A DNA stretch of 64,000 nt from Pterois miles (GCA_947000775.1 CAMQGK010000637.1:21289001-21353000); one strand, 5' to 3'. Positions 35,121-47,925 are shown, counted from the stretch's first letter. Numbers and translations are program-made. Notes: generated from the sequence alone by a model not told the origin.

Positions 35121-36172
35121 CTTTAAAGGGGACATATCATGACAACCTCTCTTCAGTGCTTGTGCTCATACATTCAGGTATGAGCATCCTACCAACCCAA
35201 CAAACTAACAAAAATAACAACACAGTCAGTTTTTGTGGGCTGTTGAAATCAGAAAACATTTGATTCAACAAGATGTGGCTCCCCTTCATATGTCACATGC
35301 AGTAGTATCTCCACCCACGGCCGGAGAAGTACCCATTGGGCAACACCAAGGTCTGAAAAGTCAAGCCGATGCAGAAGTCTCTTAAACTTGCATTCTCTCT
35401 AATATCCAGCAGGGGGCGACTCCTCTGGTTGCAAAAATAAGCCAGATTGTATACCAGACTATGAGAAAATGATCATACTTCTCATTTGATTTATTACTAC
35501 AGTAAACATTGTAAACATGAGTTTATGGTCTTAATCACTAGTTTCAAGTCTTCTTCAATACAGCATGATGTTCATAAATTATGGTCCCATTTAGAGTCAA
35601 ATAAACCATAATGCAGGGTATGTTTTAGGGCGTGGCCACCTTCTGATTGACAGGTCACTACCACAGCATTTTCCTCTTATAATTTTAACCCTTTCACAGT
35701 GTCTTTTCAGTTCATTGAAGTTAACCTTTTTAGTCACCTAAAAATGTCTTATTCAGCAATCGGCTGTTGTGCTCCACCTTCTTGTGCCACTTCTCTGGTT
35801 GCAAAAGACCAAGATGGTGACAGCCAAAAACCAAGATGGCCATGGCCAAAATGCCGCACTCAAGGCTTCAAAATGACAATGAGTGACGTCACGATGACTA
35901 TGTCCACTTCCTAATTATAGTCTATGCAACTACCGTTACAAAGCACCATATTTTTCTTGCAAAACAATCAGAGCAGACTGGGCTTTTTCAGGAGGGGGGG
36001 CTTAAAGAGACAGGTGCTAAAACAGAGTGTTTCAGGATGAATACATGTATACTCAGACAGACAGTATGAGGAAAATAATGTGTTGTTTTTTTAACATTAA
36101 GCATGTAAAAATGTTCTAGCAGAAACTCAAAATACAAGTATGAACCTGAAAATGAGCATGATAAGACCTGTA
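35121..36172 (+). mobile_element. Interspersed repeat family D, copy 2, interrupted by family C
   Basis: The left end CTTTAAAGGGGACATATCAT is well preserved. The interior matches 24229-24690 reversed on both sides of a family C insert (35405-35926). The right end near 'gagcatgataagacctg' has decayed. It contains a G8 run at 35993-36000. Confidence 0.72.
35405..35926 (+). repeat. Interspersed repeat family C, copy 3, nested in family D
   Basis: Full-length match to copies 1 and 2, from 'ccagcagggggcgactcctc' to 'attatagtctatg'. It interrupts family D between 'ctctctaatat' and 'caactaccgttacaaagc', so family C moved after this family D copy was in place. Confidence 0.78.
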
Positions 36173-38139
36173 GGGTTTATTGCACCTTCTGGGTACAAAT
36201 CAGTGAATACAAGAACTTATGTAAGTGGCAGAATGATGCAGATACAGAAGACACTTTAAGTTTGCCTTTTGCTCAGCATGTACTTGTTGATTTTTGCACA
36301 TCAGGAGATGTAATAAGCATTTTCCTTTTTGCAGACAAGGTGTTTCTAAAGGTGTTGCTTCCTTCTGGGTGTTGTGGAAGTCCTGTTTATCCACTGCATT
36401 TCAGTGGAATCCAATTAGCAATGAAATGTTCACACAATATGAGCATGGTCTCAGGCAAACATGAAAATAAAGCTAATAGCCATCCACACTGAGGACAAAT
36501 TTCAATTACCTTCTGATGGACAGTAAAGTATTTTTCTGATTCTGAAGGATCCATCCCAAAGCAAGAAAAGACTCTAATTATTTAGGATAGGTACAGAAAA
36601 TATTATAAAGTATATGACTGGGTATTTCATCCCAGGTGTCGGTGATGGACAGTCCATCATGGGGCTAACACCAGTCCGTTTAGACATGTAAGTAAATGTT
36701 AAAGCAAGATATTATTGTTTATTGCCTGCCTTAGATTCAGCTGATCTGTCTGCCTCAGTCCATAGGCATAATTATTTACTTACTTTACTTCCATCTTTTA
36801 CCATTCTGCCAAAGACTTTTCAATTTTGTCTTGCTTATTGTTCAGTGAATTACAGGAAAAAAAAGCTGAAAGCTTTCAAGCTTTGCAAGACAAATGATAG
36901 CAATTCCTATCCTTGAAAAGATGAGAGGCTTTCAAGCTTTCAAACATGACAGGTAAAGAAAGGGTTTGTACTTTGAATGGTTACTCAACTTATTTACTGA
37001 GCGGCAACAGGAAAATACGAGAAAAATGTCTCTTTGATGCAAAGTTTGGTGGGCAGCGTCATGGGGGGGCTCTTTCTGAAGGTTTTCTAATTAGTTTCCT
37101 GTTTTTAGCAGGCAACAAACCTTGAGTGGCTGAAAAAGCAGCTGAAAAAAAATCTGTCTAACTGAAATGAGAAGGAAAAAAATACCACACCTTTTTATTA
37201 GACATCTGTTACCAGGTCAGATCTAAGGAATTAAACTACAGGAATACTCACACAAAAAAATGGTAAAACGTTTCTTGAATACTGTGTCTTCCTCTCTCGA
37301 CATCTCCCTTCTTGGGATTGCTTAAAGCTTGGCTGTCAACAATGTCAAAATGTAAGCCATGGGTTGTTTCGCAGCAGCTTTTCAGAGGTACATGATAGCT
37401 AGTAGCTGTTTTGTGAGGCTTGAATAAGGGTTGGCGGTTTGCTTTTCTGCCAAGACACAGTTGCGATGCCAACGCAGCAAAGGCACAGCGGGGTGTTGGA
37501 AGGAGAAATGAAATGGTCATTCAAAATTGAAGTTCTTCAAAGCGAACAAACATAAGAAAAACAAAAATTTTTAAAAAAGGAGGGGAATGCTAGTGTGAGT
37601 GCGGATGCATCCTCTTGGTGGGTGATATTGCCTAAACAAGAAAGTGATGTAATATGAGGAGATTCAAAAGGAACACAGTTCAATATTAAAAGGTTCAAAT
37701 GTGTAACACATCCTCCACTGAACTCCCAAGCCAACATAATGTCAACACCTGATTTTAAACTTATACATATTTAATAAAAGGCTGTGGGAATGTTGCTTTG
37801 ATAAAGACCTCATTAGGTACAAGATGTAAGAACCGTGTTACAGCTCGTATGCTGACAGTCCACATCATTTTTTCCACTGGGGGCTGTGTCACTTAAATCC
37901 TGTAGGAAAGAAACCTTACAGGTAACATACACTCACATAGTGTGTGCAGCACGGCCATGAATCATTTACAACGTACGTCTGCACAGGAAACAGGTGTGGT
38001 GCCACCAGACTCAACATATGACTTCATTTAATGAATAACTTTGGTTTCTACTATTTTCCAACCTGTAAGCCAGACACCCTCTATCCAAGTCTACTAGAAA
38101 AATGGATATAATTATTTAACAGTTTTTTATTCTTATTGT
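36173..38139. other. Intronic sequence without recognisable gene
   Basis: A minus-strand frame at 37248-37520 (90 codons) has a protein-like composition but no family I recognise and no splice context. It is left unassigned. Confidence 0.45.
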
Positions 38140-38146
38140 TTTTTTG

Positions 38147-38246
38147 AGTGTTTTTTTTATTGATAGTACAGAGTTAAAGGGGGAGAGAGAGAGGGGGGAT
38201 GACATGCAAAGGCCCCCAGGGTGGATTCGAAGAGCTACAACAGCCC
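38147..38246 (-). mobile_element. tRNA-derived SINE fragment of a second family
   Basis: On the minus strand it reads a decayed B-box region 'cttcgaatcc', then 'cctttgcatgtcatcccccc', a (CT)n stretch, 'ccccctttaactctgta' and an A-rich end. This order is typical of a fish SINE whose body carries TGCATGTCAT and CT repeats. The head is missing. A head of this type is seen at 8440-8510. Confidence 0.6.
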
Positions 38247-38948
38247 CCCAATTATTTAACAGTCTCATGACCCTTGTACCTAATGGACTGAATATGCACT
38301 AGGCTGTGTTATTTTATTTAAGTGTTGGATGGTGCATTTCTTTCAGAGTTCTCAGGTTTAGCCTTCACACCACTGTCAATTAACCAAGTATGAGCAACGA
38401 AATTAAACAATAAGACAAAAGTGAAAATTAAAATGTGTCCTCAAGCACACCTATCCTCATAAAACAGTTCGTATGATATCTTACGAAAAGCTATTCCTCA
38501 CTTTTGGTGCATTTTTCCACCAATCTCCAGGAGTACGTAAAGCACATATCAATTTCCGCTCCAGTCTTTTCAAAATAAACTTCCGTCTTCACAGGATACA
38601 ACTGTGTTAGGTTTAGGAAAAGATGGGATAAACTGTATATGAATCACAGTGCATTATTTTTCATAAATATAGTCATGAATGGGATATGAAAACAGCCTGC
38701 CTAAGGCATAAAATAAACTTGTCCTGACAAAAAGAAACAACCCTAAGATGTAAAGTTTAGTGCAATAAAGGAAGATTTAAAGCTGTAGTTAAATACAGTG
38801 CCAGCCCTGCTTTGCTTATAGTTTAGCTTTTTGTGGTTTTGTTTTATTTCCCAAAGTACAGATAACATTACATAGTTTTCTCAAATCATGCAACATTAGT
38901 ACTAAAAAATGTTTTTAAGAAAGCACAAAACTATTCTCCAATTTAATT
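38247..38948. other. Intronic sequence with a fragment similar to 41040-41090
   Basis: 38566-38610 ('agtcttttcaaaataaacttccgtcttcacagga') matches 41055-41090 in reverse. Both carry the 'taggtttaggaaa' type motif found in element F. Confidence 0.45.
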
Positions 38949-39153
38949 TAGCCTCCTTCACAACAAGCTAGTATGACATGGTTGGGACCCATGATTCCTT
39001 AGGTTTAGTTTCATATGATACCAGTATCTTCACTCTAACTTTAACACTGAATCCGCTCCAACAAAGATCGATTATATTAATGCATTTAATAAATAAGTAG
39101 CGCTAAAACGAATTGCATTAACGTGTTGTCATCGTGTTAACTTTGACAGCCAT
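38949..39153 (-). mobile_element. hAT-like repeat family E, copy 6 (5' part)
   Basis: Reversed, it starts GGCTGTCAAAGTTAACACG and continues to 'tcatactagcttgttgtgaagg'. The distal two thirds are missing. Confidence 0.7.
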
Positions 39154-39189
39154 AAGCATCAGCCTCAGCATAAGACAGCCTCAAAAGTT

Positions 39190-39305
39190 TCTTTGTAATC
39201 AGCATGAAAAAAGCTTTAAAAAAATAACTAATTGACTGAAGAAATAATCAACTAAGAAGAAAATGACCAATTAGTCAACTAATCGTCTACGAGGGGGGCA
39301 GCCCT
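39190..39305 (-). mobile_element. Terminal fragment of a second hAT-like MITE
   Basis: Reversed, it begins TAGGGCTGCCCCCC, then 'gattagttgactaattgg' and related 'agttgatt' repeats, the palindromic subterminal pattern of a common fish hAT MITE. It lies 36 bp beyond the 5' end of family E copy 6. Confidence 0.55.
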
Positions 39306-40362
39306 AGTTATTTCCAGAGAGCAGCTGGTTTGCAGTTGAAAGTTTAATACATGGAAAAAGAAGCACGGGAAGGTAGAAACTCTCATCAAAATGCAACTGT
39401 CCGAACCTCAGGGATACAGTATAAGCCATATACGATGAGTTATGTTAATGAAATGGCTGATGGATAAAGGATGGTGTATTTCCTTGACCTCATCTCAGGC
39501 AGATGGAGAGGAATTCATCACGGGGCAGATAGTCCGTCGTTTACAGAGCCCGTCTATCTCCGAGCTCTGACAGATATATATCTGCCTTGCCACTCTGATC
39601 TTACAGGCCTGGTTAATAATGCAGTTAAGGGCATTCCCACGCTAGATATCTGCAGCTGTAAAAGAAACACATCGTAGAAAAACTCACAAGCTGACACAGT
39701 TGAAGACGAACAATCAAAGTTTGGTCAGTTCTGAGGAAACTGAGCTTCCTTAAGCAATACAGTCACTGTTTCTTACACGAGGAATCACTGCATGCTTCAA
39801 ATGACAAGTTGTTGTTCGGGATGAAGTCAGAATACTTTTCTACATTTCAACAATTATTTGCTTCAGTCTAAAATCTCCCTGCGTAGTATAGATTCCAAGG
39901 ATTAATAAAGTCATGGCAAGTTTTCTCATTATTGAAAAAAATCCTCACAATAGCAGTTATTGAATATTTCCCAAAATCCGCTGCCACATTCATCTGTACA
40001 CAAACTATGCAAGGAAATAACCTGTAGTATTGCAGTCGATGACGTTATCATAGAATTATAGTTCTACACATACAAAACATCTCAGTTATATTCGTCACAA
40101 CACTTGAAAGCACAGTTTATAAGTTAATCACTTCTTGGTAGTTCATAAAATATCATGTTAATGATGGAGGAGCATGCAGCTACTCTCCAGGGTCAACCTG
40201 ACTTCAAGTGTCTGCATCTAAAACTAAACGGCAGAGAAGTCCTGTCATTACCAAACTTCAGAATCCATTTTAACATAACTGGCTAAGGACAGAGCCGCAC
40301 GGTTCAAAAACACATTCAAGGTCTATAAAGGCGAAGTGAGCAAAGTGAAGAAGCAGTGCTTG
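39306..40362. other. Intronic sequence without recognisable feature
   Basis: No supported gene or repeat pair. Confidence 0.45.
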
Positions 40363-40535
40363 CTCCTCCCTCGTTACCACCACCGAGGTGCCCTTGAGCA
40401 GGGACCTTAACCCCAGCTCAGACGGTGGGTGTACTGGGTGGCTTCCAGGTGTGAATGTGATCAGGGCGTTCTTGAAAAAGACAGCATTGCTCTCACAGAA
40501 CCTCCCCTGAATAAATAAGGTGGAAACAAATAATC
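40363..40535 (+). repeat. SINE-like dispersed repeat fragment
   Basis: 'accgaggtgcccttgagcag', 'ggtgtgaatgtgatcagggc' and the 'ctgaataaataagg' end are recognisable parts of a repeat widespread in fish genomes. Only one copy is present here, so the call relies on recall. Confidence 0.45.
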
Positions 40536-42537
40536 AAGATATTTTGAAAAAGTCCAATTAGGAACTTTTTTGAAAAACTATATGAACACGTTAGTGTTTT
40601 GGGACAGCGTTACGTGGGTCCGCTAGGATGTGATCAATAGCATTGATCGTATTGCTGAGTTTTCTGCTAATGAAGCAAAGAAAAACACGTCTCAATTGCT
40701 GCTGCAGGGGTCGTAGAGTAAACAAAATTTACAAAATGGAAAAAAATCAGGTATTCATGCAGGCTGGTCTCATACACTGCAGCTACACCTACGAAAAGTA
40801 ATGCACTGTAATGTGTATACCCACAAAATGAATTTGTATGTAATTCACTTGCAATCAGTTTGGATCGAAAAATACCAAACTTTCACCCAGGAGATCAGCG
40901 CTCGTACCCCGTGTGAAACCAGAAATTAATGTTGATTTATTTGTCACATAATTTTGCGTACTTAAGTAACGCTACTTCCAGAGTTATTTTATGTCAAACC
41001 ACAATTGTTTTCTGAACTTCAGTAAGTTGTTTTATTGCCTAAAATCAAGGAAGTTGTTTCCTGTGAAGACAGAAGTTTATTTGGAAAAGTCAAAAGTCAA
41101 AATTGACAAGTGCTGACAGACATTTGTGGGAAAATGAACAAAAAAGTGGTAAAAACCGTTGATTCATGATGTTCTTTTTTCAGTATTTGTCACTAAATAT
41201 GTTGGATAAAATGTGACATTTGACTGTGTTTTATAAAAAATATTCAGCATGTATCAGTATTCACTGGTAATGTCCACCAATATCTGTGCACCAAAAAAAG
41301 CACAGACTACTGACACATAAACACATAAATGAGAAAGCTATTACCCTTTGTGCATGACACCCTCGTTGACTCGACAAGAAAATCTGGGTGGGTTACATCC
41401 CTTTCATACTGTAATGCCGAAAATATGCAGCGGTAGTCGGTCAGCATAACATTAGCTTGCTGGTTAATAGCTATTTTGGGAATACTGGTGATTTAATGTG
41501 ACCATTAGGTAAATATCGCAAAGCCAGTAGATTTTACTTGGTCATCATGACAAGTAAAGTAACACCTTGCAAGCAAGAAATAACAAACTATTTAGAACTA
41601 CAGTTAAGTATTTTAAAAATACTATGCTATGTTTTCATGTATCAGCATGTTACAGCTATCAAAACCCTCTCACTACTTGACCCAGCTTCAGCTGCTCTGG
41701 GGTCAAAGTTTTCATATTAAAACTTTTAGTCTGACAGGAAAAAAGCACTTGTACTACACTACACTATGTACTATAACAACAATATATGTTTTTACTTTCC
41801 ATTCATTTTTAAGAATGAATTCAGCCGAATTGTAAATTGAAATCCCACTTATGTTTCAGGCCCTGCATGTTCTAATCTCAGTGATAACCACACATGCGCA
41901 AAGACAAAAAAGGACACAGGGGTAAAAAAAGACATGTCTAATACCTGATTGGATTTGTCACCCATGCACATGACCACAGGCAGAAACATGCTGTAGTAAT
42001 TTCACACCAAAGCGTGGCTGATGTTATGGCACTTTGTCACTTTAGTGAGGCGAGATTTCCAGTTCAGCAAGAGCTTGCTTACGATGACCAAATCTGCCCT
42101 ATTTTCTCTTGTCTGGTTGCGCTGACCTCACATGATGAATGTTCCCCTCAAGAGAGAGAGAAACAGGGCCTGTTGTTATTGATGTTCTCAATTAATAACC
42201 CCACACACCGCCGAGGATTCACACATGCTTCGTTCAGCCCGGCGCAGCATCTCAGCAAACAGCTATCAGATAGTGTGAGGATCGCAGGTCTACAGTGACG
42301 ACAGAATCTGAGTTTTATGCTGAAATGGTTGATCATGACTTATAATAGCTTGTAATTATTGGTCATTATTCATATTCGTGATCTCAAATCAAGGAAAATC
42401 AATCTTGTTATACAGTCAAAAAGAAATGACATTGCTGCACTTAAAAAAAATCGATAGAGCAAGCCAACATTTTATCAAAACACGGACGTCAATAATCAGT
42501 CTTTTATTATATAAACTATTAATGTCTTGCCAATCGG
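40536..42537. other. Intronic sequence with a fragment related to element F (40870-41095)
   Basis: 'gtgtgaaaccagaaattaatg' through 'ttgttttattgcctaaaatc' resembles 59010-59110. The rest has no recognisable feature. Confidence 0.45.
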
Positions 42538-42758
42538 GCCACTAACTTGTCTCTCAGAGGTTGTAACAGGCTCAGTCTTAAAGCTAGAGTAAAGCTACTA
42601 GAAAACCTAAGGAAATGATTGGTCATGTTAGCTTGTTGGGATGAATATTAACAACGCTCCAAAGCTAATGCTAAATTTTGACAAGGAAAAACTCACATGG
42701 CCATTTTCAAAGGGGTCCCTCTGGGACCTCTGACCTCAAGATGAGTGACTGAGAGCTC
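42538..42758 (+). mobile_element. hAT-like repeat family E, copy 7 (5'-central part)
   Basis: It carries 'cagtcttaaagctagagt', 'catggccattttcaaagg' and 'gacctctgacctcaagat', co-linear with the other copies. Both ends are missing. Confidence 0.7.
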
Positions 42759-42865
42759 ACTTGATAAACAGAGTGAATTTTGAAAGTTATTTTATTGGAT
42801 AAAAGAGCTTGACAAACTGCATAATTTGCAGTTGAAAAAAATAAATAATTCACAATATATCATAA

Positions 42866-43634
42866 CACAGTGGAAACTGCTTATAGTGATCACAGTTATA
42901 GTGATCATACGTTTATATGGATCAAAAAGCTTGGGACAGAATCACATAATTTGCTTGTAGTAATCACATAGTTTGATTATAATGTTCATTTTGGGTCTTT
43001 TCATACATAACATTTGGAAAAATATTTTAAAACTACATTAGTTCATTGATTTTTGTTTTGTATTTTATTTTGCACCCTTGATACTTTGCCTCGCGGACTG
43101 TCTGCTTTACGGCTGGATACCTGAGGCTGATGCTGCATACATGCACACTGATGTCATGATGGGAAAAGGAAAGTCATCTCTGAATGAAAAACGAATGCGC
43201 ACAGGGAACGCACTCTCGTCAAGTGGACTGATAAAGCCTGGTGGCTTCATGAAACTTTTCTGCTCCTCAACCGGCTCTGCGGCACATATGCAGACTGGCG
43301 ACCGCCTCCCTCTCTGCCGCCACGGTGAGAGAACGAGGAGCCCCGGCAGACCGGCGGCGTACTTCATGCACGCTGGTGCTGCAGAGCCGGATAAAACGGC
43401 AATGCCTCCCCCTCAGCAAGGGAACAGGCAGAAGAATTGGCAGCAAGCCAGTAAATACCAAAGTAGCCCGTTTCATTACTCTGTATTCATGTGATAAATA
43501 TGCACGCCAATTAGATGGTAATCTGCAAAAGAAATGATGCATAACAACAAAAATTCGGTTCTAATAATCATCTGCTTACAGTCATCAACTTGACTTGGAC
43601 AGATGGGATCACTGTAAATGGTTTATACTGTATT
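42866..43634. mobile_element. Tigger/pogo-like TIR element, non-autonomous
   Basis: The left end ACAGTGGAAACTGCTTATAG, followed by repeated 'tagtgatca' motifs, pairs with the right end, whose complement reads ACAGTATAAACCATTTACAG then 'tgatccca'. The right side is followed by TA, as in Tc1/mariner-type insertions; the left side has decayed. The interior is GC-richer and contains the 138-codon frame at 43078-43494, without a recognised transposase domain. Confidence 0.55.
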
Positions 43635-45452
43635 TATTACGTGGCTGTGTTGAATAATTAACTCTGATTGGTCAATCAAGGCGTTCTGCGGTCTGTTATT
43701 TCTTTATAGCAGACCGTTGTTTTGTGTTGCTATGGATGCAGTTCTGATGTCGGACTCTGGCGGACAGTTTTTGTGTCAAATCGTTGATTTCTTAAATAAT
43801 TAGCCACTGTGAAAGAAACCCAGACAGGGCAATAATGCACTCTCGCATCACCATGAAGGGATAACTCACTGTATAGTATCCCTTAAATATTATTGTAATA
43901 CTCAACATATCGCAAAATGTTTATAGTCGCAATAAGATTGTATCGAGACTTAGGTGTTGTGATAATATCGTACAGTGGGGCCTCTGGTGATTCACCGCTA
44001 GACTCTGAACTCATGTCGCTTATGTTCTGGTCAGACTACCATCTATTACTGTACTAAGTCAAGAGTTAATAATCAAGAGCGAAGTATTACTACCATTACG
44101 CTTTAAGAAATCCAATGTCTCAAACACCTAACTGTAATTAAAATCAATTCATCGCATGTCCGTAATGCAGAGTGGAAATATTCTGATAAGATTTCCACAT
44201 TCATTAAAGACTGATGCCAAAAAAAGAAGACGTCCCTGTTGGCAGCATGTTCCTGCCACCTGCTCTGTGCGTGAGGCCGAGTCTGTGAGCACCAGCAGTC
44301 AAAGTGTCTCTCCAGCAATGGGCAAGTGGCCATGCGAAGGTGATAGACACCAGTGGCCCTGGGCCAGCATGAGTCACCGTCTCCGTGTCCTCAGTGCCCA
44401 CACCAAGTTACTCCAGAAAATGCACAAGTCCCCCCCCCCAGGCAAGGTGACTTTAGTCTCTGTTCTTCCCGTCTGAAATGTTTTCCCACCTGGCATCTTG
44501 AACCCTCGTCCTCCCCGTCGCCACACTCCGAGGAGCAGAGGCCAAAATGCCACTTGTCACAGTTTCAGTGACCACAGCACAGAGCCCGAATAATAGCAGA
44601 TAATAGCAGCATCTAAAGAAACGCTCCACTGATTTTACTGTGAACACCAGGCTAATCTTGGACATTACATGTGTTTATATAGAGGCAAATAATAATTCAA
44701 ATACACCCACAAACATGAAGTATTTCTGAGTTTACAAACATTTAGGCAGTGAGATGCTACTGAAATCTCTGGAAGCTTGTGACCTTTGTGCTTAGATCAT
44801 TTTTATTATGTATGCTTCAACTAGTCAGCTGTTCCAAAAATACAGGATCTATTATGAGTGCGGCAAATCAAGTACAACCCACCCCCTAGTGGTTAATATT
44901 CTTGAGTAGGAGAAACTGTTTCTTTGAGTTTGTCTTACAAATGCGCAAATGTGTACACTGGTAAAAACCCTGATCCCAAACCAGAAAAAAACAAACAAAT
45001 AAATCAGCATAAAAGCAGCAGATCAGTTCATGTTTCTGTGTTGTTGCTGGATTTGATTGTTTATTCACACACTGTTAAATCACTGCTGCATGGTGTTAAT
45101 TGGTGGCAGAAAGCAGGGGCGTAATGTACATGTTTGCATCTCTCTAAACAGTCATACCGCTCAGACACCTCCAGATGAGAAAAGCTCAGTTGATAAAAAC
45201 TTGGTATGCTCATCTAGTTTGATTCATTCATTCATTCATTCATTACTGTGCGCTCACAGCAGTAAGCTTTACGAGGAACAGCGAGGGCTTTATGGACTTC
45301 ACCTCCTTTTGGCTCTAACGTTACAGGCTAAAAACTACTGTGACTAGAAATGTACCATTTTTTCCTAGCAGAAACCGATTACGATACTTGACCTTACAAC
45401 ATCTGCCAATACCGAGTATTGATCTAATACCAGCATGATAAAAAAAAATCTA

Positions 45453-45485
<33 letters not shown>

Positions 45486-45859
45486 TAAAAACAGATGTTT
45501 ACTGCTGGCCAGGCATGGATTTGTTATGATTATACATTTGTTGTTTGGCCTGGATCAGGTTAAACCCTTTGCAAAACATGAACAAATATATACAGAGAAT
45601 GAATGCAACAGAACTTGGCAACACGATTGCCACCCCTAGAAATGGAGGCCTTACATACTTACATATCGCCGTTTTATTTTCCACTATGATATGTTGCCCA
45701 ATGGCCAACATTTTCTCGCTCTAACTACCGTTATGCTCTCCACTAACACTGCACAGTTGTTGTTTGCTATCCTCATGTGACAAGCTACCTGCAGTCAGTT
45801 CTTCTTTGCTGCTCTAAACCAAGCCCACTGTCGGTCTGACAGTCGTTAATCCTAATTTT
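43635..45859. other. Intronic sequence with simple repeats
   Basis: It holds an ATTC tetranucleotide run (45222-45244) and an (ATT)n microsatellite (45454-45485). Overlapping frames at 44103-44571 are GC-richer than the surroundings but show no domain. Confidence 0.45.
45454..45485. repeat. (TTA)n microsatellite
   Basis: About ten perfect units after an A-run. Confidence 0.9.
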
Positions 45860-46350
45860 CATAGTGGCCAAACGGTGGTACTGCAACTTCTCCGTCCATC
45901 ACGTGATGCCATTGGGCCCAGAAGACTTCCATTGGGAAAAAGACGTCTGTAACTCAGCGGATAATGTTTTTTGAGGTGAATCAACTTGCCACTATGAACA
46001 CTTGAATGGCCCATATTTAAATTAGGACCTTAAAGTTGTAAAATACACTAATAGTTGGATCCAGAAATATTTCCCTTCCTCCGTTCATATGAATGAGACC
46101 CAGACCGAGGCTTGAACGAGGGCTTGGAGGTAAAGTTAGCATGCCGTGATGGTTGTGACCCCTGTGACCGAGACACGTGACGCCAGATCGCCTGCTCCAT
46201 GGACCCAGTGGATGCAGAAAATCGCCAGAAGATCCGGGTACTTTTCCAGGAGTACCCAGATTTTGGCATCATGCGCCACTGTCATAAGAATGAATGGGGC
46301 CCCACCTCCAATGGAGTATCCAGTTCTCTTATACTGTACATCCATGCTCT
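45860..46350 (+). repeat. Probable dispersed repeat of unknown class
   Basis: 'ttcccttcctccgttcatat', 'catggacccagtggatgcag' and 'cataagaatgaatggggccc' recall a repeat seen many times in fish genomes. There is no second copy here. Open frames occur on both strands (46048-46352) but none matches a known protein. Confidence 0.4.
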
Positions 46351-47195
46351 AAACAGTTGCCAGTGGCAGCCCCGATACATCAAGCAGCACAGTGAAGGCT
46401 CCTGTTTTGGAGCAGCAAAGAAGAATTGATTCCCTGTTAAACAAGTAGATTCTTTCTGGGATAATAAATCAAGGTATTGGATCAATGCAAATGTGTTTAT
46501 CAGAGCCAGATGTGTTGAGGCCGATTTGTTTGATGTTCTTAATATGATACACAGCTCATTCAGCTGCACATTACTGGAAGATGCACGAACTTTTCACATT
46601 TTCATTTTACAATGTAATATAATAACAGTAGTCTCCTCAAAAGACACACAGAACGTCTAATGCTGTAAAGGACATTGCTCATTGTTGTTTGATTATTCAT
46701 TGTTCATCATATGACATTATCTGTCATAACGGACCTGTGTGAAATTTAAAATGATGATGACATTATCTAGGCTACCATTATTATGGAAAGCACATTTATG
46801 CAAGATTCATATACCCATTACTTTAGTGACATTATACATAACATCTAAGCACTGTATTTGTTAAATGCAAGTGTAGTATTAGTATATGGCGCTATAATAT
46901 GATAACATATTAGTGGACTCAATGTGTCTGAAAACAAATTAAAAACCACATTAAACAATAATTTTTAAACCTTTATCCCCTGCAGACTTTTGGTTGAAAG
47001 GCATCAGCTCTGAGCCGTGGTCCGTAAAGTGTTTTTGGTCTTCTTTTTATTTCAAAGCTTTAAGTCTCACCATTCTTACTCAGTTCATAAAGCTTTGGAT
47101 ATGTGCCTTTTTATTTGAAGTAATGGATTGTATTAGGCACCACATGCTTCCTGTTATGAGCAGCTCGTTGTCTACTAGTTGTGTCCAACCATTCT
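46351..47195. other. Intronic sequence without recognisable feature
   Basis: No supported gene or repeat pair. Confidence 0.45.
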
Positions 47196-47925
47196 AAAAA
47201 AAAAAAAAAAAAAAAAAAAACAGTGCTTGATCCTATCTTCCTTGATAATTATTGTCCAATCTCTAAACTGCCTTTTGTTCCCATGGGTTTCAAAGCAGCT
47301 TGTTGCAGCTGTGGAAAACAATAGTATTTTTGAAAAGTTTCAATCTAGTTTTCAGAGCACTGAAACAGCCCTTCTCAAAGTCACAAATGACCTTTTAATG
47401 AATGCTGACGCAGGCTTGAGTTCACTTCTTGTGAAGTTCAACTGAAGTGCAACCTTAGACACAACTGTTTATGCTACTCTTTGTCATAGGCACTGGGTGG
47501 GCATATCTGGTACTGCATTAAACTGGTTCTCATCATATTTGTCTTTTGCATAAAGAGTTTTGTGTCTCCATTAATATATTCACGTCGCCTTTTTCCCATT
47601 TCAAGTACAGTGTGCCTCAAGGGTCAATTCTTGGACAAACTGTTTGCTCTTTACTGTATAGAGGCTTCTTGTTTGTTTTAGAATTGATTTTAAGATCGTA
47701 TTACCTCTAGGCTCTTAGCTCCAGATTATATTTTTGACCTTTTAATCCCTTTTGAACCTTTGTGTCGTTTAAGATCCTCGGGCAGTGGCCTTCTGTCTTC
47801 TCCCGAGTCTAGGCTGAATACTGAGGGGGGCAGACTTTTGCAATCAGGACCCAGCGGCTGTGGAACAACCTGCCCAAGGAAATAAGGCTGTCTGAATCAG
47901 TGTCTTGTTTATAGGTTCTCTATAT
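47196..47925 (+). pseudogene. Degenerate L2-clade LINE reverse transcriptase
   Basis: After an A25 run (47196-47220), broken frames read LDPIFLDNY.PISKLPF, then ENNSIFEKFQSSFQSTETALLKVTNDLLMNAD (about 47310-47415). Next come a WVGISGTALNWF-like segment, a CLKGQFL/FALY region and, near the end, RSSGSGL and LWNNLPKEIRLSES remnants. This is the order of the L2/CR1-type palm and C-terminal regions in fish. The YxDD active-site block and several hundred codons are deleted, and many stops and frameshifts are present. It is inactive. Confidence 0.8.

Noticed and set aside
43078..43494. 138-codon frame as an independent gene
   Set aside because: It lies between apparent transposon ends, overlaps equal-sized frames on the other strand, and matches no known protein.
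44103..44665. Cluster of overlapping frames suggesting an exon
   Set aside because: Frames are open in several phases on both strands owing to composition. No splice pair or domain was visible.
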